From: an uncultured Bacteroides sp.
Lineage (GTDB): Bacteria; Bacteroidota; Bacteroidia; Bacteroidales; Bacteroidaceae
Assembly (NCBI GenBank): GCA_959606905.1
Contig: CAUHML010000078.1
Span: 1 to 13,666, forward strand
Length of the DNA: 13,666 nt
Direction: 5' to 3'
Positions 7,582-13,666 of the stretch are shown one piece after another (within the stretch, counting starts at the first letter, position 1; the number at the start of each line of letters is the position of its first letter). Both the position numbers and the translations under genes were made by a program. The notes below the pieces were generated by a model that saw only the letters and a program-made list of their open reading frames with translations, did no database searches and was not told where the DNA came from.

Positions 7582-8706
7582 TCAAATAGTATAACTGGCT
7601 TTATTCAGCTTCTTACCCGTCAGTTTCTGAATATCATTAACGAGTTTACGCTCTTCCTGCGAGCAGAATGTCAGTGCTGTCCCTGTATTCCCGGCTCTTC
7701 CGGTACGTCCGATACGATGCACATACGTTTCCGGCACATCAGGAAGATCATAGTTGATAACTAAAGGAAGTTCGTTAATATCGATACCTCTGGCTGCAAT
7801 ATCAGTAGCCACCATCACACGTGTTTTGCCCGACTTGAAATTGCCCAAAGCCAACTGCCGCGCTGCCTGACTTTTATTTCCATGAATCGCCTGGCTACCA
7901 ATTCCCGCCTTGCCCAGTATCTTTACGATCTTATCAGCATTATGCTTCGTACGTGAAAATACCAACACCGACTGATCTTCTGATTTTTGCAAAATCGAAA
8001 CCAGTAAAAGACTCTTTTCCTTTTTCTCTACGAAATAAACCATCTGTTCAATAGCATCCACAGTCGATGATTTCGGAGTTATGCTGATTCGTACAGGATT
8101 CTTCAACAAAGAATTCGTTAAAGAAATAATTGTATCAGGCATTGTAGCGGAGAAGAATAAAGTCTGTTTTTCTTTCGGAAGTTTTGGTAATATCCGCTTG
8201 ATATCATGAATAAATCCCATATCAAGCATACGGTCTGCTTCATCAAGTACAAAATATTGTATCTTATCCAGATGGATATGTCCCTGATTCATCAAGTCAA
8301 GCAAACGTCCCGGTGTAGCAACCAGGATATCAATTCCTTTGTGTAACATGTCAACTTGAGGACGTTGATTTACTCCGCCAAAAATAACCCCATGCCGCAC
8401 TTGGGTATATTTGGCATAATCATTAATGCATTCACTTATTTGCAAGGCAAGTTCACGGGTGGGCGTCAAAATCAACGCTTTAATCCCCCGGCACTTGGCT
8501 GCCTCTTTATTCATTTGCAAATGTTGTATAATGGGAATAGCAAACGAAGCAGTTTTACCTGTTCCCGTTTGCGCACAGCCTAATATATCTCTTTTTGCTA
8601 ATGCAGCCGGAATTGCCTCTCCCTGAATGGGAGTGGGCACTGCATATCCTTTTTCTTCAATAGCTTTTAAAATCGGTTCGGTTATATTTAATTCTTTAAA
8701 TGTCAT
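7582..8706 (-). CDS. ATP-dependent DEAD-box RNA helicase, RhlE-like
   Basis: A 374-residue protein made almost only of the two RecA-like domains. Visible motifs are Q motif TPIQ (25-28), motif I AQTGTGKT (45-52), Ia PTRELA (82-87), Ib TPGR (131-134), II DEAD (155-158), III SAT (186-188) and VI HRIGRTGR (330-337). The C-terminal extension after motif VI is only about 35 residues and lacks the long basic or RGG tail of many RhlE or CsdA proteins, so substrate targeting may come from partners. The neighbouring Csp gene is a candidate partner. These helicases unwind short RNA duplexes in ribosome assembly or decay. No good promoter is visible in the 89 bases between it and the oxidoreductase upstream, so read-through from that gene is possible. 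RhlE versus CsdA or DbpA assignment is tentative. Confidence 0.93.
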   Translation of the reverse strand: MTFKELNITEPILKAIEEKGYAVPTPIQGEAIPAALAKRDILGCAQTGTGKTASFAIPIIQHLQMNKEAAKCRGIKALILTPTRELALQISECINDYAKYTQVRHGVIFGGVNQRPQVDMLHKGIDILVATPGRLLDLMNQGHIHLDKIQYFVLDEADRMLDMGFIHDIKRILPKLPKEKQTLFFSATMPDTIISLTNSLLKNPVRISITPKSSTVDAIEQMVYFVEKKEKSLLLVSILQKSEDQSVLVFSRTKHNADKIVKILGKAGIGSQAIHGNKSQAARQLALGNFKSGKTRVMVATDIAARGIDINELPLVINYDLPDVPETYVHRIGRTGRAGNTGTALTFCSQEERKLVNDIQKLTGKKLNKASYTI

Positions 8707-8795
8707 AATTGTTGTTTTTGCTGTATCAAAACAGCTATTAATTTATATTGTAAAGGGACTGACAAACTCCATCATGGGAATGAAAATCCCGTAGG

Positions 8796-9869
8796 TTAAG
8801 CCAGTTTATGGGTTGCCAAGAAAAACTCGCGCTCCAGTGTACTCATTACTTCTTTTACACTACTGATTTTTTCAGCGAGAAAAGCATTGCTACCGGCAAA
8901 AGCATAGCCTTTTTTCATATTTCCTTTGGCTGCATTATATAAAGCCTTAATAATGCAATAAGGGCTTTTTGTATAATCACATGTTTTGATACAATGGAAT
9001 GAGCAACTCTTAGGCCTCTCCAGTCCACTATTCACATTGTGAATAAATTCCCCGTCAATAGCTCGTCCTGGCATTCCCACAGGACTTTCAATAATAAGAA
9101 CATCTTCGGACTTGGAGTGAATATATACTTCCTTGAACGTCTCGGACGCGTCACATTCCTGGGTGGTAACAAAGATACTTCCCATTTGTACCCCTGCAGC
9201 TCCCAGTCCCATAAAATGTGCAATATCTTCACCCGTCGAAATGCCGCCGGCGGCAATCACCGGAATCTGTTTCTGTTCTTTATAGCTGGATGCAATCATT
9301 ACCACTTCCGGAATCAAAGTTTCCAAAGCATAATGCTGATCCTGTAATTGTTCTTTTTTGAATCCTAAATGTCCACCGGCTTTAGGCCCCTCCACCACGA
9401 TTGCATCGGGCAGATAATTATAGTTCTTCTGCCATTTATCGCAGATGATTTTGGCTGCTCGTGAAGAAGATACAATAGGCACTAGCTTGGTTGTACTCTC
9501 CGGAGTCAGATATGAAGGCAGGTCGAGTGGAAGCCCGGCACCGGAAAATACCACATCAATCTTTTCCTCGATTGCGGTGCGCACCATATCCGCATAATTC
9601 GATAAAGCAACCATGACGTTTACGCCAATAATACCTTTTGTTTTCGCACGTGCTTTCCGGATTTCCTCTTTCAGCCCGTTAATACATTTTTCAGGATAAG
9701 TACCTTTCCCTTTGGGGTATAACAAACCTAAACCTGCGCATGATATAACGCCTACTCCTCCTTCGTTTGCTACTGCCGAAGCCAAACCCGAGAGCGAGAT
9801 ACCTACTCCCATTCCACCTTGTATTACAGGTGTTTTTATCTCAATATTTCCTATAAAGAATGATTTCAT
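8796..9869 (-). CDS. FMN-dependent oxidoreductase, nitronate monooxygenase / FabK-like family
   Basis: A 357-residue TIM-barrel flavoprotein. Family blocks are PVIQGGMGVGIS (14-25), GVGVISCAG (38-46), IGVNVMVAL (81-89), VEGPKAGGHLG (159-169, with the conserved catalytic His167), VIAAGGISTGEDI (204-216) and GAAGVQMGSIF (223-233, FMN phosphate site). This family includes nitronate monooxygenases, which detoxify alkyl nitronates, and FabK, an enoyl-ACP reductase of fatty acid synthesis; the motifs do not separate them. An unusual Cys cluster, C289-X3-C293-X3-C297-X7-C305, follows the barrel core. The start is the ATG at 9869; about 40 bases upstream is a perfect dyad (9909-9922). The gene is 89 bases upstream of the RNA helicase without a clear terminator between, so it may feed into that operon. 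Confidence 0.88.
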   Translation of the reverse strand: MKSFFIGNIEIKTPVIQGGMGVGISLSGLASAVANEGGVGVISCAGLGLLYPKGKGTYPEKCINGLKEEIRKARAKTKGIIGVNVMVALSNYADMVRTAIEEKIDVVFSGAGLPLDLPSYLTPESTTKLVPIVSSSRAAKIICDKWQKNYNYLPDAIVVEGPKAGGHLGFKKEQLQDQHYALETLIPEVVMIASSYKEQKQIPVIAAGGISTGEDIAHFMGLGAAGVQMGSIFVTTQECDASETFKEVYIHSKSEDVLIIESPVGMPGRAIDGEFIHNVNSGLERPKSCSFHCIKTCDYTKSPYCIIKALYNAAKGNMKKGYAFAGSNAFLAEKISSVKEVMSTLEREFFLATHKLA

Positions 9870-9908
9870 ATGTTTTATTTTGCTTTAGAGCAATTGAACA
9901 AGATAAAC

Positions 9909-9922
9909 AGTGTGAGCACACT
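9909..9922. promoter_or_regulatory. Inverted repeat upstream of the FMN oxidoreductase gene (possible operator)
   Basis: AGTGTG-AG-CACACT is a perfect 6-bp dyad with a 2-base spacer, 40 bases before the start codon, too short-looped for a hairpin and thus more like a protein-binding site. No clear -7 box is visible nearby. Confidence 0.3.
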
Positions 9923-10200
9923 TTATTCAAGCGCTCAAGATTGGCCCTGTCATTGACTATTTGCCTTGTTGGGTGTAATTTATTAAACCTTTACTCCTGA
10001 CTTCTTCAAGAGTATTGTGTATTACAAAAAAGTCTAATAAATCTATTTTCAGAATGGAAAGTGCAGGAGTAGATATTCCTGATATTGCACAGAAAAAGAG
10101 CCAGAATTAGCAGAACTTAAATGTAATATGATTTTTTGTCTTCCCCTGTGTCAATCAGAAGATTCCTCCGTTGAATCATGAAACGGAAATAACTTATTAA
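9923..10200. other. Intergenic stretch without a recognised gene
   Basis: About 280 bases between the oxidoreductase upstream region and the RRM gene terminator. No ORF with family support is visible; one 18-codon frame begins at ATG 10054. A 6-bp hairpin (TCCGTT 10167-10172 with AACGGA 10182-10187) lies shortly before the large inverted repeat at 10201-10233. I see no TAnnTTTG box on either strand, so I cannot assign a transcript. Confidence 0.4.
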
Positions 10201-10233
10201 ATAAAAGCAGAAGATATTATCTTCTGCTTTTAT
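10201..10233 (-). terminator. Hairpin terminator of the RRM protein gene
   Basis: ATAAAAGCAGAAGATA (10201-10216) is perfectly complementary to TATCTTCTGCTTTTAT (10218-10233), a 16-bp inverted repeat with a single central base. It begins 8 bases after the RRM stop. In the minus direction the distal arm ends in CTTTTATTT, a usable T-tract. It is nearly symmetric, so it could also stop plus-strand transcription. Confidence 0.8.
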
Positions 10234-10240
10234 TCGGATA

Positions 10241-10540
10241 TTAATATCTTCTAGAGTTATTATAACCACCACGGCCACCACCGTTAGACGGTCTTTCAGT
10301 ACGAGGACGTGCCACGCTTACTGAAATAACTTTCTGGTCGTATTCAACTCCATTCAGTTCGTCAATTGCTTTTTGTCCTTCTGTATCATTCGGCATTTCT
10401 ACGAAAGCAAATCCTCTGGATCTACCAGTTTCTCTGTCAAAAATTACTTTAGCTGAAGAAACTTCTCCAAACTCTGCAAATAAATTTGTTAAGTCAGCAT
10501 CATTAGTGCCATAGCTTAAACCTGAAATGTAAATGTTCAT
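10241..10540 (-). CDS. rbpB: Small RRM-type RNA-binding protein
   Basis: A 99-residue protein consisting of one RNA recognition motif plus a short Gly/Arg tail. RNP2 is IYISGL (3-8) and RNP1 is RGFAFVEM (42-49), with the aromatic residues that stack on RNA bases. The domain ends near residue 78, and the tail (79-99) is RG-rich (GGGRGGYNNSRRY). Single-RRM proteins of this size are typical of Bacteroidetes, which lack Hfq in many genera, and are considered candidates for global post-transcriptional regulators. From memory this matches RbpB (BT_1887) of B. thetaiotaomicron, linked to sRNA binding and polysaccharide-use genes; I could not verify this, so the symbol is tentative. It has its own promoter, a leader of about 120 bases and its own terminator, so it is a monocistronic unit. 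Confidence 0.93.
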   Translation of the reverse strand: MNIYISGLSYGTNDADLTNLFAEFGEVSSAKVIFDRETGRSRGFAFVEMPNDTEGQKAIDELNGVEYDQKVISVSVARPRTERPSNGGGRGGYNNSRRY

Positions 10541-10660
10541 TTAAAATTTTATTAAAATAAATACTAATTTGGAGTGAGGAGGATAATTAAAGACAAGGAC
10601 TGCTTGCTAATAAAATATTATAAAGAAGAACTATACGATAATGATTCGTAACTCAAACTC
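10541..10660 (-). promoter_or_regulatory. Long 5' leader of the RRM protein mRNA
   Basis: If transcription starts near 10660, the leader is about 120 bases, long for Bacteroides. Read on the minus strand it contains a pyrimidine tract with CCTCCTCACTCC (complement of 10571-10582) and A/T-rich inverted segments such as TAATA/TATTA. It could carry autoregulatory or cold-response elements; this is inference from length and composition only. Confidence 0.35.
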
Positions 10661-10666
10661 TTGGTA

Positions 10667-10674
10667 CAAAGGTA
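10667..10674 (-). promoter_or_regulatory. -7 box of the RRM gene promoter
   Basis: TACCTTTG read on the minus strand, an exact TAnnTTTG match and identical to the tRNA-Phe box in this window. No good -33 TTG is present at the expected distance. Confidence 0.55.
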
Positions 10675-10795
10675 ACACAATAAATCAGAATAATACATTT
10701 ATACCCGTTCTTTTTCGGAAGAAAGACGATAATTATCATTTATTAGCACACAATTCATCCTAAATCGGCGAGATACACAATTTTGCCTCTCATTC
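10675..10795. other. Divergent intergenic region between rbpB and ung promoters
   Basis: About 120 A/T-rich bases with no convincing gene. It contains a perfect 10-bp palindrome GATAATTATC (10728-10737) lying between the two promoters, which could be an operator or chance in A/T-rich DNA. Confidence 0.35.
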
Positions 10796-10826
10796 TTGAT
10801 ATTCTCTTGTAATATATCTACTTTTG
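10796..10826 (+). promoter_or_regulatory. Promoter of ung
   Basis: TTG (10796-10798) and TACTTTTG (10819-10826) are separated by 20 bases, matching both consensus elements. Transcription would begin near 10833, about 23 bases before the ATG. Confidence 0.7.
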
Positions 10827-10855
10827 CCATTACATAAATTATCAAGTCCCACTTT

Positions 10856-11518
10856 ATGGATGTCAGAATAGAACCAAGTTGGAAACAACAATTACAAGAA
10901 GAATTTGACAAACCATACTTCGAAAAGTTGGTTACATTCGTCAAAGATGAATACAAACGGGCACACGTCCTCCCTCTCGGACATCAGATTTTTCATATAT
11001 TCAATTCCTGTCCCTTCGAAAAGGTAAAAGTAGTTATCCTTGGACAAGACCCCTATCCCAATCCCGGACAATATTATGGAGTCTGTTTTTCTGTGCCTGA
11101 TGGAGTAGCTATCCCAGGTTCACTAAGCAACATCTTCAAAGAAATACACCAAGATTTGGGAAAGCCAATTCCAACTTCTGGTAATTTGGATCGTTGGGTA
11201 GCTCAAGGTGTATTCCCGCTAAACTCTGTTCTTACTGTACGTGCGCACGAAACCGGTTCTCATCGAAATATGGGTTGGGAAATCTTCACAGACGCAGTTA
11301 TCAGGAAACTAAGTGAAAAACGGGAGAATTTGATATTTATGCTTTGGGGAAGTTATGCAAAAGAGAAACGATCTTTGATAGATACCAACAAACATCTGGT
11401 ACTAACCACTGTTCATCCCTCTCCCCGCTCTGCCGAATATGGTTTCTTCGGTTGCAAGCACTTCAGCAAAGCCAATGCTTTCTTGCATAGTAAGGGAATA
11501 GAAGAAATTGATTGGTAA
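10856..11518 (+). CDS. ung: Uracil-DNA glycosylase, family 1
   Basis: A 220-residue base-excision repair enzyme that removes uracil from DNA. Family-1 motifs are GQDPYPNPGQ (63-72, general base Asp65), Phe78 for stacking on uracil, PLNSVLTVRA (121-130, uracil-reading Asn123) and HPSPRSA (187-193, catalytic His187). Length and colinearity with E. coli Ung are high. Two positions differ from the usual sequence. GQDPYH is GQDPYP (Pro68 for His67 of E. coli), and the DNA-intercalating loop HPSPLS is HPSPRS (Arg191 for Leu191). Key catalytic residues remain, so activity is expected, though damage recognition may be tuned differently. It has its own promoter; a LuxR-type regulator follows 47 bases downstream with no terminator between. 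Confidence 0.95.
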   Translation: MDVRIEPSWKQQLQEEFDKPYFEKLVTFVKDEYKRAHVLPLGHQIFHIFNSCPFEKVKVVILGQDPYPNPGQYYGVCFSVPDGVAIPGSLSNIFKEIHQDLGKPIPTSGNLDRWVAQGVFPLNSVLTVRAHETGSHRNMGWEIFTDAVIRKLSEKRENLIFMLWGSYAKEKRSLIDTNKHLVLTTVHPSPRSAEYGFFGCKHFSKANAFLHSKGIEEIDW

Positions 11519-11565
11519 ATAAATGATTTCTCAAAACAAACTATCAGTACCCAGAAACATTCGCC

Positions 11566-12339
11566 ATGAATAAATCAAACGATATCACCCGAGAAGAAAT
11601 GTGGGCCAAGCAATGCTTGTCTGCTACCGATATTGATTACGCCGTGTGGGAACGGGATAAATCCATACTTCACCAACTTTCAAAAATCTGTCACAACTGC
11701 ACATTTGTTGTCGATGTTTACAAATGCAATTACACGTATGCATCCTCGAATTTCGTTGATTTACTGGGGTATGACAGTCACAAGATAGAAACTTTGGAAA
11801 AGCAGGGAGATTATTTAGAATCACGTATTCATCCGGACGACCGTGCGCAACTGGCAGCATTACAGGTCACGTTAAGCCAATTCATTTACAGTCTGCCCCT
11901 CGAACAGCGAAACGACTATTCCAACATTTACAGTTTCCGTATACTCAATGCCAGGCAGCAATATATACGTGTCACTAGCCGACATCAAGTTTTGGAACAA
12001 GACCGTAACGGCAAAGCATGGCTCGTAATAGGCAATATGGATATTTCACCCGACCAAAAACATTCCGAAACAGTAGACTGCACTGTCCTAAATCTGAAGA
12101 ACGGGGAATTCTTCTCTCCTTCCTCTTTACTAATGCCTTCTTCGCTCAACCTCACTAATCGGGAAATAGAGATATTACGGCTTATTCAAAAAGGGTTGTT
12201 AAGTAAAGAGATTGCAGACAAGCTATGTATCAGTATTCACACTGTCAATATTCACCGGCAGAACCTGTTACGCAAATTAGGTGTGCAAAATTCTATCGAA
12301 GCCATTCGTTTGGGACAGGAAACCGGACTACTAAGTTAA
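11566..12339 (+). CDS. PAS-LuxR type transcriptional regulator
   Basis: A 257-residue protein. Residues about 45-160 resemble a PAS fold: FVVDVYKCNYTYAS near the start, FVDLLGYD, then RIHPDDR (88-93), and a closing strand near WLVIGNMDIS. Residues 196-250 are a LuxR/GerE helix-turn-helix: LTNREIEILRLIQKG, then SKEIADKLCISIHTVNIHRQ as scaffold and recognition helix, then LLRKLGV. There is no receiver domain, so it is not an ordinary response regulator; the PAS part probably senses a small ligand or a partner protein. Cys42, Cys45 and Cys54 cluster at the start of the PAS domain (CHNC then C). It follows ung by 47 bases and may share its transcript. Target genes are not evident. Architecture is well supported; the signal is unknown. 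Confidence 0.87.
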   Translation: MNKSNDITREEMWAKQCLSATDIDYAVWERDKSILHQLSKICHNCTFVVDVYKCNYTYASSNFVDLLGYDSHKIETLEKQGDYLESRIHPDDRAQLAALQVTLSQFIYSLPLEQRNDYSNIYSFRILNARQQYIRVTSRHQVLEQDRNGKAWLVIGNMDISPDQKHSETVDCTVLNLKNGEFFSPSSLLMPSSLNLTNREIEILRLIQKGLLSKEIADKLCISIHTVNIHRQNLLRKLGVQNSIEAIRLGQETGLLS

Positions 12340-12377
12340 TTAACCCATACGCACTTTTCCCAAGGCTACCAGTCTGT

Positions 12378-12962
12378 CTAAGGCATCCATTCTACCACCC
12401 CCACCGCCGGATGCAATCTTCTCCATTCCTCAAATTCCGGATAACTACGTACACCATCCTGAATCACAGCTTGATAATACTCCACTCCCATAATCTTTTC
12501 CGTATCAGGCGTTTCGTATTTTAATTTCAGGATAGCCAGTCTCATTTCATCTGTCAATACCGCAGAAATGCGTTCGGCCACCCTTTCAAAATAGCCATCA
12601 TAACGAGAGCCTTCTTGGATATGAATCATATCCATTTGCCAAAGTTCTCCTTCCATATCCTGATACCATGCATGCCACTCTATACACGCTTCTGCTGTAT
12701 GTAATAAATTCGTATATTCAATCCTCTTTATGGACGTATTTTCCGCCAATTCAGCCATCGCCCGAAAGCTGGCAGACAAATCCAAAGGAGAAGTGTAAAT
12801 GTGAAAATCAATATCCCGATGTTTCATCAATAATCCTATACGCAACGAACCTACCAGATTCACTTTGGCACCAATCCCCTCCCATATCCGAACAATACGG
12901 GTATCCTCTATAATCTCCCAAGCTTTCTGCTGGTTACGTTTTGCCAATTCAAGAATATTCAT
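12378..12962 (-). CDS. Nucleotidyltransferase-fold protein, orphan
   Basis: A 194-residue protein from the ATG at 12962; the frame extends to a TTG at 12989, but MNILELAKRNQ is a natural start. The polymerase-beta-like nucleotidyltransferase signature is visible as VGSLRIG (37-43, Gly38-Ser39) followed by RDIDFHIY (49-56, Asp50 and Asp52). A likely third carboxylate is in QMDMIHI (Asp111). The remainder is Trp/Glu-rich, with no helicase or toxin partner encoded next to it, so it does not look like a HEPN/MNT toxin-antitoxin pair. Substrate is unknown; aminoglycoside adenylyltransferase-like and other small-molecule or protein nucleotidyltransferases share this core. It is transcribed convergently with the LuxR gene (38 bases between stops, no clear hairpin) and divergently from the helicase to its right. 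Confidence 0.75.
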   Translation of the reverse strand: MNILELAKRNQQKAWEIIEDTRIVRIWEGIGAKVNLVGSLRIGLLMKHRDIDFHIYTSPLDLSASFRAMAELAENTSIKRIEYTNLLHTAEACIEWHAWYQDMEGELWQMDMIHIQEGSRYDGYFERVAERISAVLTDEMRLAILKLKYETPDTEKIMGVEYYQAVIQDGVRSYPEFEEWRRLHPAVGVVEWMP

Positions 12963-12986
12963 CTTTTTCCTTATTAAGTAAGTATG

Positions 12987-12994
12987 CAAAAATA
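12987..12994 (-). promoter_or_regulatory. -7 box of the nucleotidyltransferase gene
   Basis: TATTTTTG on the minus strand fits TAnnTTTG and gives a leader of about 20 bases to the ATG at 12962. The -33 element is not recognisable. Confidence 0.45.
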
Positions 12995-13051
12995 GGAAAA
13001 AGGATACATATATAGCTATAAATAACTATTTAATCCCTTAATGGGTTGAGC

Positions 13052-13059
13052 TAACTTTG
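13052..13059 (+). promoter_or_regulatory. -7 box of the HelD-like gene
   Basis: TAACTTTG fits TAnnTTTG exactly and would place the transcript start near 13066, about 35 bases before the ATG at 13101. The -33 region is weak. Confidence 0.55.
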
Positions 13060-13100
13060 TCCGCAAATTCAATTCTTCACCATACAACTAAAAAGAGATT

Positions 13101-13666
13101 ATGATATTCAATCAAACAGAGAAACAGGAAAAAGAGTATTTACAGCAAGTCATAACCACTATCCATGATACGATCAACACCACCAGTACTTCCGTCAAAG
13201 AGCATATAGACACCCTGCAGGAGTACAAGGATTATCTATGGTCGAACAAAGATATTGATCCCCACGAAATCCGTTCCATGCGCGAAAGCATATTAAATCA
13301 TTTTGCAATAGGCGAAAACGTAATTGACAAACGCAGGCGACTAAGCAAAATACTGGATATCCCCTATTTCGGACGAATCGACTTTCAGGAAAAGAAAGAC
13401 AAAAGCCAAGTTAGTCCAATCTATATAGGAATACACACTTTCTATGATTTCAAGCAAAAACGAAATCTGATTTACGATTGGCGAGCTCCTATTTCAAGCA
13501 TGTTCTACGATCATGAATTAGGCGAAGCGACCTATTCTTCTCCGGCAGGTGAAATTAATGGAACAATCTTGCTCAAACGCCAGTACCGTATTCGTAAAGG
13601 AAATATGGAGTATATGATTGAAAGTTCCGTAACTGTTCATGACGATATTCTGCAAAAAGAACTATG
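13101..13666 (+). CDS. HelD-like superfamily 1 helicase / RNA polymerase recycling factor, N-terminal part (runs off the right edge)
   Basis: The first 188 codons are present and open to the window end. Residues 5-85 are charged and heptad-like (MIFNQTEKQEKEYLQQV, then KEHIDTLQEYKDYL and RRRLSKIL), as in the N-terminal coiled-coil arm of HelD proteins. In Gram-positive HelD this arm enters the RNA polymerase secondary channel. Residues 108-190 match the conserved block before the ATPase core: YIGIHTFYD, IYDWRAPISSMFYD (124-137), a Pro-Gly turn (PAGEINGTI), LKRQYRI (158-164) and DDILQKEL at the end. The Walker A motif lies beyond the window. The family includes UvrD/Rep-like proteins that free stalled RNA polymerase or unwind DNA. 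Bacteroidetes members are less studied, so role transfer from Bacillus is inference. Confidence 0.85.
   Translation, partial: MIFNQTEKQEKEYLQQVITTIHDTINTTSTSVKEHIDTLQEYKDYLWSNKDIDPHEIRSMRESILNHFAIGENVIDKRRRLSKILDIPYFGRIDFQEKKDKSQVSPIYIGIHTFYDFKQKRNLIYDWRAPISSMFYDHELGEATYSSPAGEINGTILLKRQYRIRKGNMEYMIESSVTVHDDILQKEL

Noticed and set aside
8707..8795. Hairpin GGGA...TCCC (about 8776-8790) as a terminator between the oxidoreductase and the helicase
   Set aside because: Only four pairs with no T-tract in the right direction.
10054..10110. 18-codon frame beginning MESAGVDIPDIAQKK
   Set aside because: Too short to judge, no promoter or initiation signal; mentioned only in case small-protein data exist.
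10699..10830. 43-codon minus-strand frame starting MAKVDILQENIK, antisense to the ung promoter region
   Set aside because: It overlaps the well-formed ung promoter, has no upstream TAnnTTTG box of its own and no recognisable family; kept as a chance frame unless conservation is shown.
12378..12962. Possible MNT antitoxin of a HEPN/MNT toxin-antitoxin pair
   Set aside because: No HEPN gene is adjacent: the neighbours are a LuxR regulator (convergent) and a HelD-like helicase (divergent).
1..13666. Mobile elements, CRISPR arrays, phage genes, defence islands
   Set aside because: No transposase, integrase, repeat-spacer pattern or direct-repeat boundary seen; base composition and promoters are uniform across the window.

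Overview
This window looks like a chromosomal core segment of a Bacteroides species. The evidence is the moderate-to-low GC, the absence of usable Shine-Dalgarno sequences, and repeated Bacteroidetes-type promoters (a -7 box TAnnTTTG, sometimes with a TTG about 20 bases upstream). The proteins have a Bacteroides flavour: a GH92 lipoprotein, a small RRM protein and an LpxK of 376 residues. From memory, unverified, the gene order resembles the B. thetaiotaomicron region around BT_1878-BT_1887, where the RRM gene is called rbpB.

Layout. (1) Positions 1-1495, minus strand: a secreted histidine phosphatase followed by the start of a GH92 glycosidase lipoprotein that runs off the left edge; probably one glycan/phosphate-scavenging unit. 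(2) 1726-6465, plus strand: a tight operon sppA-lpxK-punA-thiL (envelope protease, lipid A kinase, purine salvage, thiamine activation), with a promoter at about 1653-1685 and a hairpin terminator at 6503-6546. (3) 6558-6756: tRNA-Phe with its own promoter and a strong hairpin terminator shared with the opposing genes. (4) 6784-10540, minus strand: an RNA-biology block made of a DEAD-box helicase, a cold-shock-domain protein and an uncharacterised 68-residue protein. An FMN-dependent oxidoreductase lies upstream, and upstream of that a separately promoted and terminated RRM protein. (5) 10856-12339, plus strand: uracil-DNA glycosylase, then a PAS-LuxR transcription factor. (6) 12378-12962, minus strand: an orphan nucleotidyltransferase-fold protein, divergent from a HelD-like helicase (13101 to the right edge, partial).

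The window holds no mobile element, CRISPR array, phage gene or recognisable defence system, and I did not find a clear new system. The points most worth checking are active-site substitutions in otherwise ordinary enzymes (PunA Asn-to-Asp, Ung His-to-Pro and Leu-to-Arg), a cysteine cluster in the FMN oxidoreductase, the small protein ending the helicase/cold-shock operon, and the long leader of the RRM gene.

Several starts were moved inward from the longest frame because the extra residues begin with TTG or GTG and a conserved ATG follows: 1495, 4602, 5428, 6990, 7528 and 12962.
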